This document shows, one piece after another, positions 48,875-56,544 of a stretch of DNA of 64,000 nucleotides. How positions within the stretch are numbered: position 1 is the first letter of the stretch; each line of letters begins with the position of its first letter. The stretch is taken from the NCBI GenBank assembly GCA_001798885.1, contig MGQW01000015.1:253-64252 (forward strand), written 5' to 3'. This DNA comes from Deltaproteobacteria bacterium RBG_16_64_85. GTDB lineage: Bacteria > Desulfobacterota > Deferrimicrobia > Deferrimicrobiales > Deferrimicrobiaceae. The notes under the pieces are model-generated. The model saw only the letters and a list, made by a program, of their open reading frames with translations, was not told the origin of the DNA and did no database searches. Position numbers and translations under genes: made by a program.

Positions 48875-48949
48875 ACAATAGTATTTGTAATATAACAACT
48901 ATACTTTTATTGTTGACATTATATATTGTACGGAAACAATAATAATTGT
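48875..48949 (+). promoter_or_regulatory. AT-rich promoter with repeated ACAATA/TATTGT operator half-sites
   Basis: A sharply AT-rich island contains TTGACA at 48913-48918 with ACAATA at 48936-48941 (17-bp spacing) as -10. Two inverted pairs of the same half-site are present: ACAATA 48875-48880 with TATTGT 48908-48913, and TATTGT 48924-48929 with ACAATA 48936-48941 (6-bp spacing) placed between and over the core elements. A further ATTGT ends the island. The layout suggests repression, probably by the HTH protein encoded directly downstream. Confidence 0.6.
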
Positions 48950-48965
48950 AGCCAGGCTTTTTGCT

Positions 48966-48981
48966 GGCAATCTCCATTGCC
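48966..48981 (+). promoter_or_regulatory. Leader hairpin abutting the ribosome-binding site
   Basis: GGCAAT-CTCC-ATTGCC forms a perfect 6-bp stem with a 4-nt loop, and the next bases are the GGAAGGA ribosome-binding site of the HTH/ADP-ribosylglycohydrolase-like gene (ATG 48996). It could modulate translation or mRNA stability; it lacks a U-tract and so is not a typical terminator. Confidence 0.4.
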
Positions 48982-48995
48982 GGAAGGATCAATCG

Positions 48996-50663
48996 ATGCA
49001 TAACGTCCCGGAAAGCTTTCTCTCAAAAATCTTGAAGAAACGGATCGAATCTCTCGGGTACGCATCCCTGAAAAAATTCCATTCCGACCGGCCGGAGCTG
49101 GGTTGCAGCTACGAGCTCCTCCGGCAGGTGGTCTATGCCGGGAGGGTCCCCAGGAGCGAAACCCTCCTCCGGATCCTCCACGCGATGCGGTTCACCCCTT
49201 CCCAGGCCCGGAGGGTCATGGAGTTCCATTACCGCGGTTATGTTCCGCAGGAGGGCGCTCCGCAGTCACCCCCCACCGACACCGGGGAAGAGAATCCGCA
49301 TGAATCCCGGGAAACCGCCGGAGGCGAACCCTCCGGCCCGGCGTCCGCCGGCCTCGGCGGCGAGGGCGAGCGCCAGGCGGCGCTTTCCCTCCACGATCCT
49401 GCGGAAATCGCCTCCTGCCTGTCCCGCTCTCTCCAGAAGATCCCCCTGCAGGGGAACGAGGACTTCTGGGAAATCATCCGCCAGATGGCGGGAATCGCCG
49501 AGCGCAAGGTCCAGGAACTCGCGCGCAGGAAGGAGGATCAGCCTCTCCTTTTCGAAAAGGAGCCCGAGGTGATCTACCACTTCCTGGTACGGAGGGCGAA
49601 GATCCCTCCCTACCTGTCCAAGGGGGAAAACCTCCCGCTGGAGTTTGCCCGGGGGATCGACTACGCGGACCGTTTCCGGGGGGCGATCCTCGGTGCGGTG
49701 ATCGGAGAGGTACTCGGCAGGCCCGCCCAGGGGCTTTCCCCCAGGGACATCCGGGAGCTCTACGGGCAGATCGAGGGATATGCTCCCCTGCGCTCCCACG
49801 GACGGGGGCCGGCGGCCGGATATCCTTCCCCGCCTGCGTCTCTCCTGCTGGCGCGATCCCTGCTTCGCCAGGGGAGGGTCGATCCGGAGGAGATCGCCTG
49901 TCTTTTCGCGACCGCCCCGGGCCGATCCCGCGGAGGCGCGGAGGCGGAGTTCGCGGCGAACCTGGCGGATCGCGGATATCCCTGGTTCGAGTCGGGCGTG
50001 AACGCCGCCGACAGCGCCCCCGCTTCCTGGGTCGTGCCGCTGTCGCTGCTCCGGGCGGCGGATTTCCGCCGGATGAAGCTGGAGGCGGGGATCATCGCCT
50101 CGATCACGCACCCCAACGCCGCGGCTATCGCAGGAGCCATCGCCCAGGCGACCGCCATCGCCCGGCTGCTCCACACCCCATCCGGTTCCCTCGACGTCCT
50201 GGGGTTTGCTCGCGGCATCTCTCCGGCCATCACCGGCATCGAGCCGGACCGGGCGGCCCGCAGCCGGCAGAGCCGGCAATCCCCCACGCTTCTGCGGAAG
50301 CTGGGGACCGAACTAGCGGCTCTCCTTCTGCGGCGCGCGGAGATCGAGGAAATGCAGGAATCGCTGGGGAACGGAACCGCCGTACAGGAAGGCCTGCCGT
50401 TTGCGTGGGCCTGCTTCCTGCGCTCGCCGGAGAGTTTCTCCGAGGTCGTCCTGCCGGCGGCCAACCTCGGCAACGACGCCGAAGGCACCGCATCCATGGC
50501 GGGAAGCCTGTGCGGGGCCTACGTCGGCGCGTCCGCGATCCCGGAACGGTTCCTGTCGGGCCTGCCTTGGAGGAAGGAGCTTGAACAGGCGGCGGAGGAT
50601 CTGCTCACCCTCGCCCGCCGCGATCCCGAGAAGGGAGGGACGGGCTCCCCTACCGCATCATGA
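48996..50663 (+). CDS. HTH protein fused to a degenerate ADP-ribosylglycohydrolase domain
   Basis: The 555-residue protein begins with a helix-turn-helix-like domain (about residues 5-80; SYELLRQVVYAGRVPRSETL resembles XRE-type recognition). A low-complexity linker (85-130) and a helical segment follow, then from residue 224 an ADP-ribosylglycohydrolase (DraG/ARH) fold: DRFRGAILGAVIGEVLGRP, ITHPNAAAIAGAIAQATAIA and a C-terminal GNDAEGTASMAGSLCGAYVG with IPERFLSGLPWRKELE. The usual metal-binding TDDT and GGDTDT motifs are lost (YPSPPA and GNDAEG), so hydrolase activity is doubtful and the domain may only bind ADP-ribose or a nucleotide. Repeated half-sites in its promoter suggest autoregulation. 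Its 3' end overlaps the convergent acyl-CoA dehydrogenase gene by 14 bp. Confidence 0.7.
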   Translation: MHNVPESFLSKILKKRIESLGYASLKKFHSDRPELGCSYELLRQVVYAGRVPRSETLLRILHAMRFTPSQARRVMEFHYRGYVPQEGAPQSPPTDTGEENPHESRETAGGEPSGPASAGLGGEGERQAALSLHDPAEIASCLSRSLQKIPLQGNEDFWEIIRQMAGIAERKVQELARRKEDQPLLFEKEPEVIYHFLVRRAKIPPYLSKGENLPLEFARGIDYADRFRGAILGAVIGEVLGRPAQGLSPRDIRELYGQIEGYAPLRSHGRGPAAGYPSPPASLLLARSLLRQGRVDPEEIACLFATAPGRSRGGAEAEFAANLADRGYPWFESGVNAADSAPASWVVPLSLLRAADFRRMKLEAGIIASITHPNAAAIAGAIAQATAIARLLHTPSGSLDVLGFARGISPAITGIEPDRAARSRQSRQSPTLLRKLGTELAALLLRRAEIEEMQESLGNGTAVQEGLPFAWACFLRSPESFSEVVLPAANLGNDAEGTASMAGSLCGAYVGASAIPERFLSGLPWRKELEQAAEDLLTLARRDPEKGGTGSPTAS

Positions 50664-51792
50664 TCTCCTTGGCGATCACCAGGCGCTGGATCTGGCTGGT
50701 CCCCTCGTAGATCTGGAGAAGCTTCGCGTCGCGCATCAGCTTCTCCACCGGGTAATCCTTCATGTAGCCGTAGCCCCCGAAGATCTGGACCGCGTCGGTG
50801 GTCACGCGCATGGCAAGATCCGCGGCGAACGCCTTGGCGAAGGAGGACTCCTTCGTGTTGCGCCGGCCCTGGTCGAGCAGCCAGGCGCTCTTGAGGGTGA
50901 GCAGGCGCGCCGCCTCGATGTCCATCGCCATGTCGGCCAGCAGGAAGTGGATCGCCTGGTTCATCGCGATCGGCATCCCGAACTGCACCCGCTCCTTCGA
51001 GTACTGCATCGCGTGCTCGAAGGCCGCACGCGCCACGCCGACGGACATCGACGCGACCGTCGGCCTCGCATAGTCCAGCGTCTTCATCGCGATCTTGAAT
51101 CCGTCCCCTTCCTTGCCCAGGAGGCTCGCTGCCGGCACGCGCACGTCCTCGAACAGGACGTCCGAGGTGTCGGAGGCACGCTGCCCCATCTTGTCCTCCT
51201 TCTTGCCGGAGGAGACCCCGGGGAGGAGCCGGGGGACGACGAACGCCGAAAGTCCCTTGTGCCCCTTGGATCGGTCGGTGGAAGCGAACACGGTATACTG
51301 CGAGGCGTAGGTCCCGTTGGTGATGAAGCACTTCCTTCCGTTCAGGAGATACCCGTCCCCGTCCTTTTTCGCGGTGGTCGCGATCCCTCCCGCGTCCGAG
51401 CCCGCACCCGGCTCCGTGAGGCAGAAGGAGGCGTACATCAATTCCCTCGCGAAGGGGGCGACGAACTCCTTTTTCTGGTCCTCCGTCCCGGCGAGGAGGA
51501 TCGGCGTCAGGGCCAGCCCGTTGTTGGTCATCGAGGTCGTGATCCCGGAGCACCCCCATCCCAGCTCCTCCTCGATGATGCAGGATTCGATGGATCCCAG
51601 GCCCAGTCCCCCGTGCGCCTCGGGGATGAACCCCGTCATCAGCCCCAGGTCGAACGCCTTCTGGAAAATCTCCTTCGGGAAGGTTCCCGTGCGGTCGCAT
51701 TCCCCGGCCTTCGGACGGATTTCGTTTGCCGCGAACTTGCGCGCCAAGTCCTGCAACGCGACCTGCTCTTCCGTGAGATCGAACCCGATCAT
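50650..51792 (-). CDS. Acyl-CoA dehydrogenase
   Basis: This 380-residue flavoenzyme introduces the 2,3-double bond into acyl-CoA, the first step of beta-oxidation. It shows FCLTEPGAGSDAGGIATTA near residue 127, GRKCFITNGTYASQYTVFA, the signature GYGYMKDYPVEKLMRDAKLL and the catalytic glutamate in QIYEGTSQIQRLVIAKE. Chain-length preference is not clear from sequence. The ATG at 51792 gives MIGFDLTEEQVALQDLARKF and overlaps the stop of the TetR gene by 4 bp, so regulator and enzyme form one operon controlled from the FadR-like operator at 52431-52448. Confidence 0.93.
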   Translation of the reverse strand: MIGFDLTEEQVALQDLARKFAANEIRPKAGECDRTGTFPKEIFQKAFDLGLMTGFIPEAHGGLGLGSIESCIIEEELGWGCSGITTSMTNNGLALTPILLAGTEDQKKEFVAPFARELMYASFCLTEPGAGSDAGGIATTAKKDGDGYLLNGRKCFITNGTYASQYTVFASTDRSKGHKGLSAFVVPRLLPGVSSGKKEDKMGQRASDTSDVLFEDVRVPAASLLGKEGDGFKIAMKTLDYARPTVASMSVGVARAAFEHAMQYSKERVQFGMPIAMNQAIHFLLADMAMDIEAARLLTLKSAWLLDQGRRNTKESSFAKAFAADLAMRVTTDAVQIFGGYGYMKDYPVEKLMRDAKLLQIYEGTSQIQRLVIAKEIMMR

Positions 51793-52418
51793 CCTCCTCC
51801 TCCCTTCATCGATGCGGGCCCTGTCAGCCCCCCGGCAAAAATCCGGTAGATCTCGTCCGCCGCCGCGGCCGGATCGTATTTCCGCTTCCGGGACAGCACA
51901 TAGGCCAGCGAGATCTCGTCCAGCGCCCCGAAGATCGCCCGGCGCGCCAGCGTGACGTTCAGGTCGGGCCGGAAGACTCCTTCCCGCTTCCCGTCCTCGA
52001 GGATTCCGCTGATGACGTCCAGGTACTCCAGAAACTTCACCGGGACATATTCCTTCATGAACTTTTTGCTCTGACGCAGCTCCACCTGGATGACCTCGAT
52101 GAGGCCCGCCTCCCGCGTGAGAAGATCCATATGGTTCCGGATGAAGATCCGCAACCGGGAGAGCGCGTCGCCCTCGTCTGCGACGCGAACCCGGATCTCC
52201 GCCACCACTTCCCCCATCTTCTCCTCGAACAAGGAGATCAGGAGGTCGTCCTTGTTCTTGAAATAAAGGTAGATCGTCCCGTCCGCCACGCCCGCCAGCC
52301 GGGCGATCTCGGAGATCTTGGAGTTGAAGTAGCCCTTCTGGGAGAAGATCCGGATCGCCGCGCGCAGAATCCTCTCCCGTTTGGCGACCCCTCCCCCCCG
52401 CGGCCCGCGCCTGGCCAT
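51789..52418 (-). CDS. TetR-family transcriptional regulator (FadR-like)
   Basis: The 209-residue protein has an N-terminal TetR helix-turn-helix (ILRAAIRIFSQKGYFNSKIS, then ISEIARLAGVADGTIYLYFK) and an all-helical ligand-binding C-terminus. The ATG at 52418 follows AGGAGG at good spacing; an ATG 27 bp upstream lies inside the operator and is less likely. It precedes acyl-CoA dehydrogenase with a 4-bp overlap. The adjacent 18-bp palindrome resembles the operator of Bacillus FadR, and TetR regulators beside acyl-CoA dehydrogenases usually respond to long-chain acyl-CoA, so autorepression relieved by acyl-CoA is the likely mode. Confidence 0.87.
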   Translation of the reverse strand: MARRGPRGGGVAKRERILRAAIRIFSQKGYFNSKISEIARLAGVADGTIYLYFKNKDDLLISLFEEKMGEVVAEIRVRVADEGDALSRLRIFIRNHMDLLTREAGLIEVIQVELRQSKKFMKEYVPVKFLEYLDVISGILEDGKREGVFRPDLNVTLARRAIFGALDEISLAYVLSRKRKYDPAAAADEIYRIFAGGLTGPASMKGGGG

Positions 52419-52430
52419 AGCACCTCCTGA

Positions 52431-52448
52431 TGAATGAACAATCATTCA
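52431..52448. promoter_or_regulatory. FadR-like operator palindrome upstream of the TetR/acyl-CoA dehydrogenase pair
   Basis: TGAATGA-ACAA-TCATTCA is a perfect 7-bp inverted repeat with a 4-bp centre, 13 bp upstream of the TetR start. It differs at one position from the Bacillus subtilis FadR operator consensus as I recall it (TGAATGAMTANTCATTCA). A perfect TTGACA lies on the minus strand at 52482-52477, with only a weak -10 (TACTCA) 17 bp away. Confidence 0.7.
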
Positions 52449-52528
52449 TAAATTGAGTAACATGTCGCGAAAACCCTGTCAAGAGCCGGCAAACCTTACT
52501 GCGCGAATCGGGAAAAAGGGGACCGGCG

Positions 52529-53308
52529 TTATTCGCGGAAGCCCAGGCGCGTGGACAGTACCTTGGCGCAACGGGACACTTCCGGACCGACCGACTGCTC
52601 GATCTTCTCGTCGGAGAGCCGGTGCGCGGGGCCGGAGACGCTCAACGCAGCGATCACCTTCCGCGTGTAGTCGCGGACCGGCGAAGCGATGCAGCGCAGA
52701 CCGTCCTCGAACTCCTCGCAGTCGGTGGCGTATTCCCGCTCGCTGGCCGTTGCAAGGTTCTTCAGAAGTTCTTCCATGTGGAGGATCGTGTTCTTCGTGT
52801 ATCGGGAAAGCCCCGAGTGGAAGCGTTTCCGCAGCTCCTCTTCCGATTCGAAGGCGACCAGCGCCTTCCCCGCCGCGGTCGCGTGAATCGGCATGTGGAG
52901 TCCGACGCGGGAGATGACCCGCACCGTGGAGGTCGTTTCCACCGCATCGAGGTAGACCACGTCGTTGCCCCGCAGGATGGAGAGATAACTGGTCTCCCCC
53001 GACTTTTCGGCAAGTTCGTGCAGGATCGGCTGCGCCTGTTTGAGCAGGCCCCGCTGATGGATGAAGGTCTGCCCGAGCTCCAGGCACTTGATCCCGAGGC
53101 GGTAATTGTCGTTCGTTTTGTTCTGCTCGATGTAGTTCCTGGACTGCAGGGTCGCCAGGATACGGAAAACGTTGTTTTTGTGCAGCTTCAGCTTTTTGCT
53201 GAGTTCCGTGACTCCCAGTTCGTCCAGGTCTCCGCGGAACTCCTCGAGGACATCGAGGGCATGTGCGACCGACTGAATGATGTAATTCGATTTGTCGCGC
53301 CTGACCAT
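52529..53308 (-). CDS. IclR-family transcriptional regulator
   Basis: The 259-residue protein has an N-terminal winged helix-turn-helix (VTELSKKLKLHKNNVFRILATL, DNYRLGIKCLELG) and a C-terminal IclR ligand-binding domain (GNDVVYLDAVET, HATAAGKALVAF, DCEEFEDGLRCIASPVRDY). IclR proteins usually control catabolism of small carboxylic or aromatic acids. The ATG at 53308 follows GGAGGGCGGGAG. It is an isolated gene with its own promoter and lies upstream of the TetR/acyl-CoA dehydrogenase pair in the same direction; the target is not evident. Confidence 0.88.
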   Translation of the reverse strand: MVRRDKSNYIIQSVAHALDVLEEFRGDLDELGVTELSKKLKLHKNNVFRILATLQSRNYIEQNKTNDNYRLGIKCLELGQTFIHQRGLLKQAQPILHELAEKSGETSYLSILRGNDVVYLDAVETTSTVRVISRVGLHMPIHATAAGKALVAFESEEELRKRFHSGLSRYTKNTILHMEELLKNLATASEREYATDCEEFEDGLRCIASPVRDYTRKVIAALSVSGPAHRLSDEKIEQSVGPEVSRCAKVLSTRLGFRE

Positions 53309-53358
53309 CTCCCGCCCTCCGTGCCGTCCGTTTGAAAGAGGATTACAAAACATTGTTA

Positions 53359-53387
53359 CATATATTCCATACGACAGGAGGTGTCAA
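53359..53387 (-). promoter_or_regulatory. Sigma-70 promoter of the IclR gene
   Basis: On the minus strand TTGACA (53387-53382) and TATATG (53364-53359) are separated by 17 bp, about 50 bp before the IclR start. Two TTACA-like direct repeats overlap the -10 region and could be regulator contacts. The rest of the gap up to 53519 is AT-rich and shows no gene. Confidence 0.65.
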
Positions 53388-53519
53388 CAGGAAAACATAA
53401 CGCCTTTATCCGGTTTGGAATTCGGAGATACGGACCTGGAACTAGAGTTGAAACCGATTGGAAAGAAAACAGCTTTTTCGGTATATTACCACTGTGGAAT
53501 GCCTAAAATAAAATGGGTT

Positions 53520-54104
53520 TCATTTGAACTTGGGCTTCGCCGGGCCGGCCATCCCCCGCATCCTCTCGATTTCGCTCTTGAGGGAGTCGCGATAGGGATA
53601 GTTCGGTACGTTTTCCAGTAGCGCTTCCCAGGTCCGGATCCCCCCCTCGACGTCGTTCTTGTCATGGATGAGGATGATCCCCAGGTTGTAGCGGGACTGT
53701 GCGTGCCGCGTGTCCATCGAAATCGCCTTCTTCAGCTCCTCCACGGCCCGGTCCGGGTCCCCGGTCCTGCGGAAACAGACCGCCATGTCGGTCCTCACGT
53801 TAACGTTCCTGGGGTCGAGAGCCAGGGCCTTCTGGTAATGTTCGATCGCCAGGAGATCCTGCCTCGTGTCGAAGTAGAGGTTTCCGATGTTGATCAGCGC
53901 CTGCAGGTTGTTCGGGTCCCTCTTCAGGATCTCCTTGTAGTTCCCGATCTGGGAGAGGGCATTCATGTGGATCGTCTCCCCCTCCCCCGCCGGCGGCGGC
54001 GCCTCCTTCTTGCGGCACCCCGCCTGGAAAAACAGGACTAGCGCCATCGCGACCGCCATCGCCGCCATCCGCATCCGACGAATTCGGTTGCCGTCTTGCC
54101 TCAT
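53520..54104 (-). CDS. TPR-repeat lipoprotein
   Basis: The 194-residue protein starts with a signal sequence (MRQDGNRIRRMRMAAMAVAM then ALVLFFQAGC) whose lipobox cysteine is residue 30, so it should be membrane anchored on the periplasmic side. The mature part has about three tetratricopeptide repeats (KRDPNNLQALINIGNLYFDT, IEHYQKALALDPRNVNVRTD, AISMDTRHAQSRYNLGIILI), which mediate protein contacts. The ATG overlaps the folK stop (ATGA). No specific family is recognised. Confidence 0.75.
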   Translation of the reverse strand: MRQDGNRIRRMRMAAMAVAMALVLFFQAGCRKKEAPPPAGEGETIHMNALSQIGNYKEILKRDPNNLQALINIGNLYFDTRQDLLAIEHYQKALALDPRNVNVRTDMAVCFRRTGDPDRAVEELKKAISMDTRHAQSRYNLGIILIHDKNDVEGGIRTWEALLENVPNYPYRDSLKSEIERMRGMAGPAKPKFK

Positions 54105-54559
54105 ATCGGAAACACCTCGAGAGGATCCCGGCAGGCGGTAAGAAGTTCCCGAACGGTTCTTCCCTCCGGAGGAACGACCGCCCCGGGCGCGATTTCGGAG
54201 GCCGGCAACAGGCAGAACCTGCGGAACGGGAGGCCCGGATGGGGGATGACCAGGTGCGGCTCGATTACCACCTTGTCCCCCATCAGGAGAATGTCGATGT
54301 CCAGTTCCCGCGGCCCCCATCTTCCTCCGGCGGTTTTCCGCCCGGCCACTGCCTCCACTTCCTTCACGAACCTCAGGAGATCCTCCGGCGGGAGGCTGCT
54401 TCTCCCCCGCACCGCCAAGTTCAGGAACCACGGCTGGCCCCGCCTTCCCCAAGGTTCGCCCGCGTAAACTCGGGAAACCTGATCCACATCCACTTCCCCG
54501 GAGAGCAAGGTAAGGCCTTCCCGCAGCCGCCTGACCCGCCTCCCGACGTTGCTCCCCAA
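54101..54559 (-). CDS. folK: 2-amino-4-hydroxy-6-hydroxymethyldihydropteridine diphosphokinase
   Basis: FolK transfers pyrophosphate from ATP to the pterin alcohol in folate synthesis. The sequence shows LGSNVGRRVRRLREGLTLL, YAGEPWGRRGQPWFLNLAV, the HPPK signature GRWGPRELDIDILLMGD and PHLVIPHPGLPFRRFCLLP. The start is odd: the in-frame bases before LGSN encode VILL, needed for the first strand, but no ATG or GTG precedes them nearby. The given coordinate uses the TTG within LLLGSN; an ATT at 54592 behind AAAGGATG would restore the strand. The gene is squeezed after dapL and overlaps the TPR lipoprotein by 4 bp. Confidence 0.85.
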   Translation of the reverse strand: MGSNVGRRVRRLREGLTLLSGEVDVDQVSRVYAGEPWGRRGQPWFLNLAVRGRSSLPPEDLLRFVKEVEAVAGRKTAGGRWGPRELDIDILLMGDKVVIEPHLVIPHPGLPFRRFCLLPASEIAPGAVVPPEGRTVRELLTACRDPLEVFPI

Positions 54560-54585
54560 CAGGAGGATGACGTCGCCGCCGGGGG

Positions 54586-55755
54586 CTAGAATCCGATCCG
54601 TTTCATCCTTTCGAGCGCTTCCCGTATCCGTCGCTTCTCCTTGGTCAACGCAATGCGGATGTATCCTTCCCCGCTCCGGCCGAAACCGTTCCCGGGGGTC
54701 GTGACGATTCCCGCATTCGTAAGCAGGTGCCCGCAGAACGTGGCCGACGTGTACCCTTTCGGGACGGGGATCCACACGTAGAACGTGGCCGCGGGGGTGA
54801 CGGGATCCAGTCCCAGGGCGCGCAGGCCCGGGAGGAGCACATCCCTGCGCTCCTGGTACGTCTTCCGGATGGCATCGGTCACCGCCTGCCCGCTTCGCAG
54901 CGCAGCGACGGCCGCCCCCTGGATCGCCTGGAAGGCTCCGCTGTCCACGTTGGTCTTGACCTTTCCCAGTCCCCCGACCAGCCCGGGGTTCCCCACCGCG
55001 AAGCCGATGCGCCACCCGGTCATGTTGAAGGTCTTCGAGAGGGAGTGGAACTCGATGCAGCGCTTCTTGGCGCCGGGGAGCTCGAGGATGCTCATCGGCC
55101 GGAGGCCGTCGAAGTAGATCTCCGTGTACGCCACGTCGTGGGCCACGATGAGGTCGTGCTCCTCCGCGAAAACGAGCACCTTCCTGTAGAACTTCCGATC
55201 GGCGATCGCGGAGGTGGGGTTGTTCGGGTAATTGATGAACAGGATTTTCGCCTTCGCCAGGACGCCGGCGGGGATCCGGTCCAGCTCGGGGAGAAACCCG
55301 TTTTCCCGTCTCAGCGGCAGGAAGTGGGATTTCCCCCCTGCGAACATCGTGGCGATGTGGTAGACGGGGTACCCGGGGTCCGGGACCAGGACGATGTCGC
55401 CGGGGTTGACGAAGGCCAGGGGAAAGTGGGCGATCCCTTCCTTGGACCCGATGAGCGCCACGACCTCGTTCGCCGGGTCGAGCGAAACCCCGAACCGTTT
55501 CTTGTACCATCCGGCGGCGGCGGCCCGAAACTGCGGAAGCCCCTCGTACGAGGGATATTGGTGGTTGGCCGGAATCGCCGCTTCCCGCTTCATCCGTTCC
55601 ACGATGAACTGCGGCGTCGGGCGGTCCGGATCCCCCACCCCGAGGTCGATGATGTCCACGCCCCGCGCCCGGACCTGCTGCTTCTTCCGATCGAGCTCCG
55701 CGAACAGGTACGGGGGAAGCGCCTGGATCCGGCGGGACAGAGGGAAGCGGTTCAT
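54586..55755 (-). CDS. dapL: LL-diaminopimelate aminotransferase
   Basis: DapL converts tetrahydrodipicolinate directly to LL-diaminopimelate with glutamate, bypassing the acylated intermediates of the classical lysine route. The 389-residue fold-type I PLP enzyme has IIDLGVGDPDRPTPQFIVER near residue 36, GSKEGIAHFPLAFVNPGD, NYPNNPTSAIAD, HDVAYTEIYFDG and the PLP lysine in HSLSKTFNMTGWRIGF. Its context with dapB, dapA, dapF and lysA and the absence of dapD/dapE support DapL over a generic aspartate aminotransferase. The ATG at 55755 gives MNRFPLSRRIQALPPYLFAE; one seven codons upstream is possible. Confidence 0.9.
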   Translation of the reverse strand: MNRFPLSRRIQALPPYLFAELDRKKQQVRARGVDIIDLGVGDPDRPTPQFIVERMKREAAIPANHQYPSYEGLPQFRAAAAGWYKKRFGVSLDPANEVVALIGSKEGIAHFPLAFVNPGDIVLVPDPGYPVYHIATMFAGGKSHFLPLRRENGFLPELDRIPAGVLAKAKILFINYPNNPTSAIADRKFYRKVLVFAEEHDLIVAHDVAYTEIYFDGLRPMSILELPGAKKRCIEFHSLSKTFNMTGWRIGFAVGNPGLVGGLGKVKTNVDSGAFQAIQGAAVAALRSGQAVTDAIRKTYQERRDVLLPGLRALGLDPVTPAATFYVWIPVPKGYTSATFCGHLLTNAGIVTTPGNGFGRSGEGYIRIALTKEKRRIREALERMKRIGF

Positions 55756-55779
55756 GGCGGTGGATCCCTTTCGCATGGT

Positions 55780-56544
55780 TTATGGCGCGACGACCCGGTT
55801 GTTCAAAGAGCCGATTCCCTCCACTTCGATCGTCATGACATCCCCCACCTTCACCGGTCCCACTCCCGGGGGCGTTCCGGTGGCGATGACATCGCCCGGG
55901 AAAAGGGTCATGATGTGCGAGATGAACTCCACCAGCCGGTAGACGGAAGCTCCCATTTCCCGTGTGTTCCCGTCCTGTCGGATCTCCCCGTTCACCAGGC
56001 ACCGGACCCGAAGGGTAGAGGGGTCGAGTTCCGTCTCGATCCAGGGGCCGATCGGCGCAAAGGTATCGAACCCCTTTGCGCGGGCGTACAATCCGTCCTT
56101 CACCTGAAGGTCGCGGGCGGTCACGTCGTTGATGCAGGTGTACCCGAGGATCGCCGAAGACGCGTCTTTTTCCTTCACGGCCCTGGCAACCCTCCCGATC
56201 ACCACGGCCAGCTCGGCCTCGTAATCGAGCCGCTGCGTCGCCGGCGGATAGACGACATCTCCTCCCGGATGATTCAGGGCCGAGGGGGCCTTGAGGAAGA
56301 GGAGCGGCTCTTCGGGAATCTTCTTCCCCATCTCTCGCGCGTGGTCCTTGTAGTTTAGCCCCACCGCGACGATCTTGGAGGGGACGACGGGGGCAAGCAG
56401 GCGGACCTCCCGCAGGCGGTACCGGTTTCCCGTGAAACGGATCCCGTCGAACGGCTGCCCCCCGGTCTCGCAGATCTCTCCGCTTCCCAGGTCCAGCACG
56501 CCCCAGGAGATTTTCCCGGCCTTCTCGAACCGCAGGATCTTCAT
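55780..56544 (-). CDS. Fumarylacetoacetate hydrolase family protein
   Basis: The 254-residue protein has the FAH fold signatures: [15 protein letters not shown] near residue 60, [36 protein letters not shown] with metal-binding acidic residues, and [20 protein letters not shown]. Members cleave or decarboxylate acylpyruvates and related oxo-acids; oxaloacetate decarboxylation and acylpyruvate hydrolysis are both possible. It lies inside the dap operon, with a 4-bp overlap to the dapB stop at its start. Its role in lysine synthesis is not known and it may clear a damaged or side product. Confidence 0.82.
   Translation of the reverse strand: MKILRFEKAGKISWGVLDLGSGEICETGGQPFDGIRFTGNRYRLREVRLLAPVVPSKIVAVGLNYKDHAREMGKKIPEEPLLFLKAPSALNHPGGDVVYPPATQRLDYEAELAVVIGRVARAVKEKDASSAILGYTCINDVTARDLQVKDGLYARAKGFDTFAPIGPWIETELDPSTLRVRCLVNGEIRQDGNTREMGASVYRLVEFISHIMTLFPGDVIATGTPPGVGPVKVGDVMTIEVEGIGSLNNRVVAP

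Noticed and set aside
53292-53621. A 109-codon plus-strand frame between the IclR gene and the TPR lipoprotein gene
   Set aside because: It is antisense to the IclR promoter and start and to the lipoprotein 3' end; no motif or ribosome-binding site.
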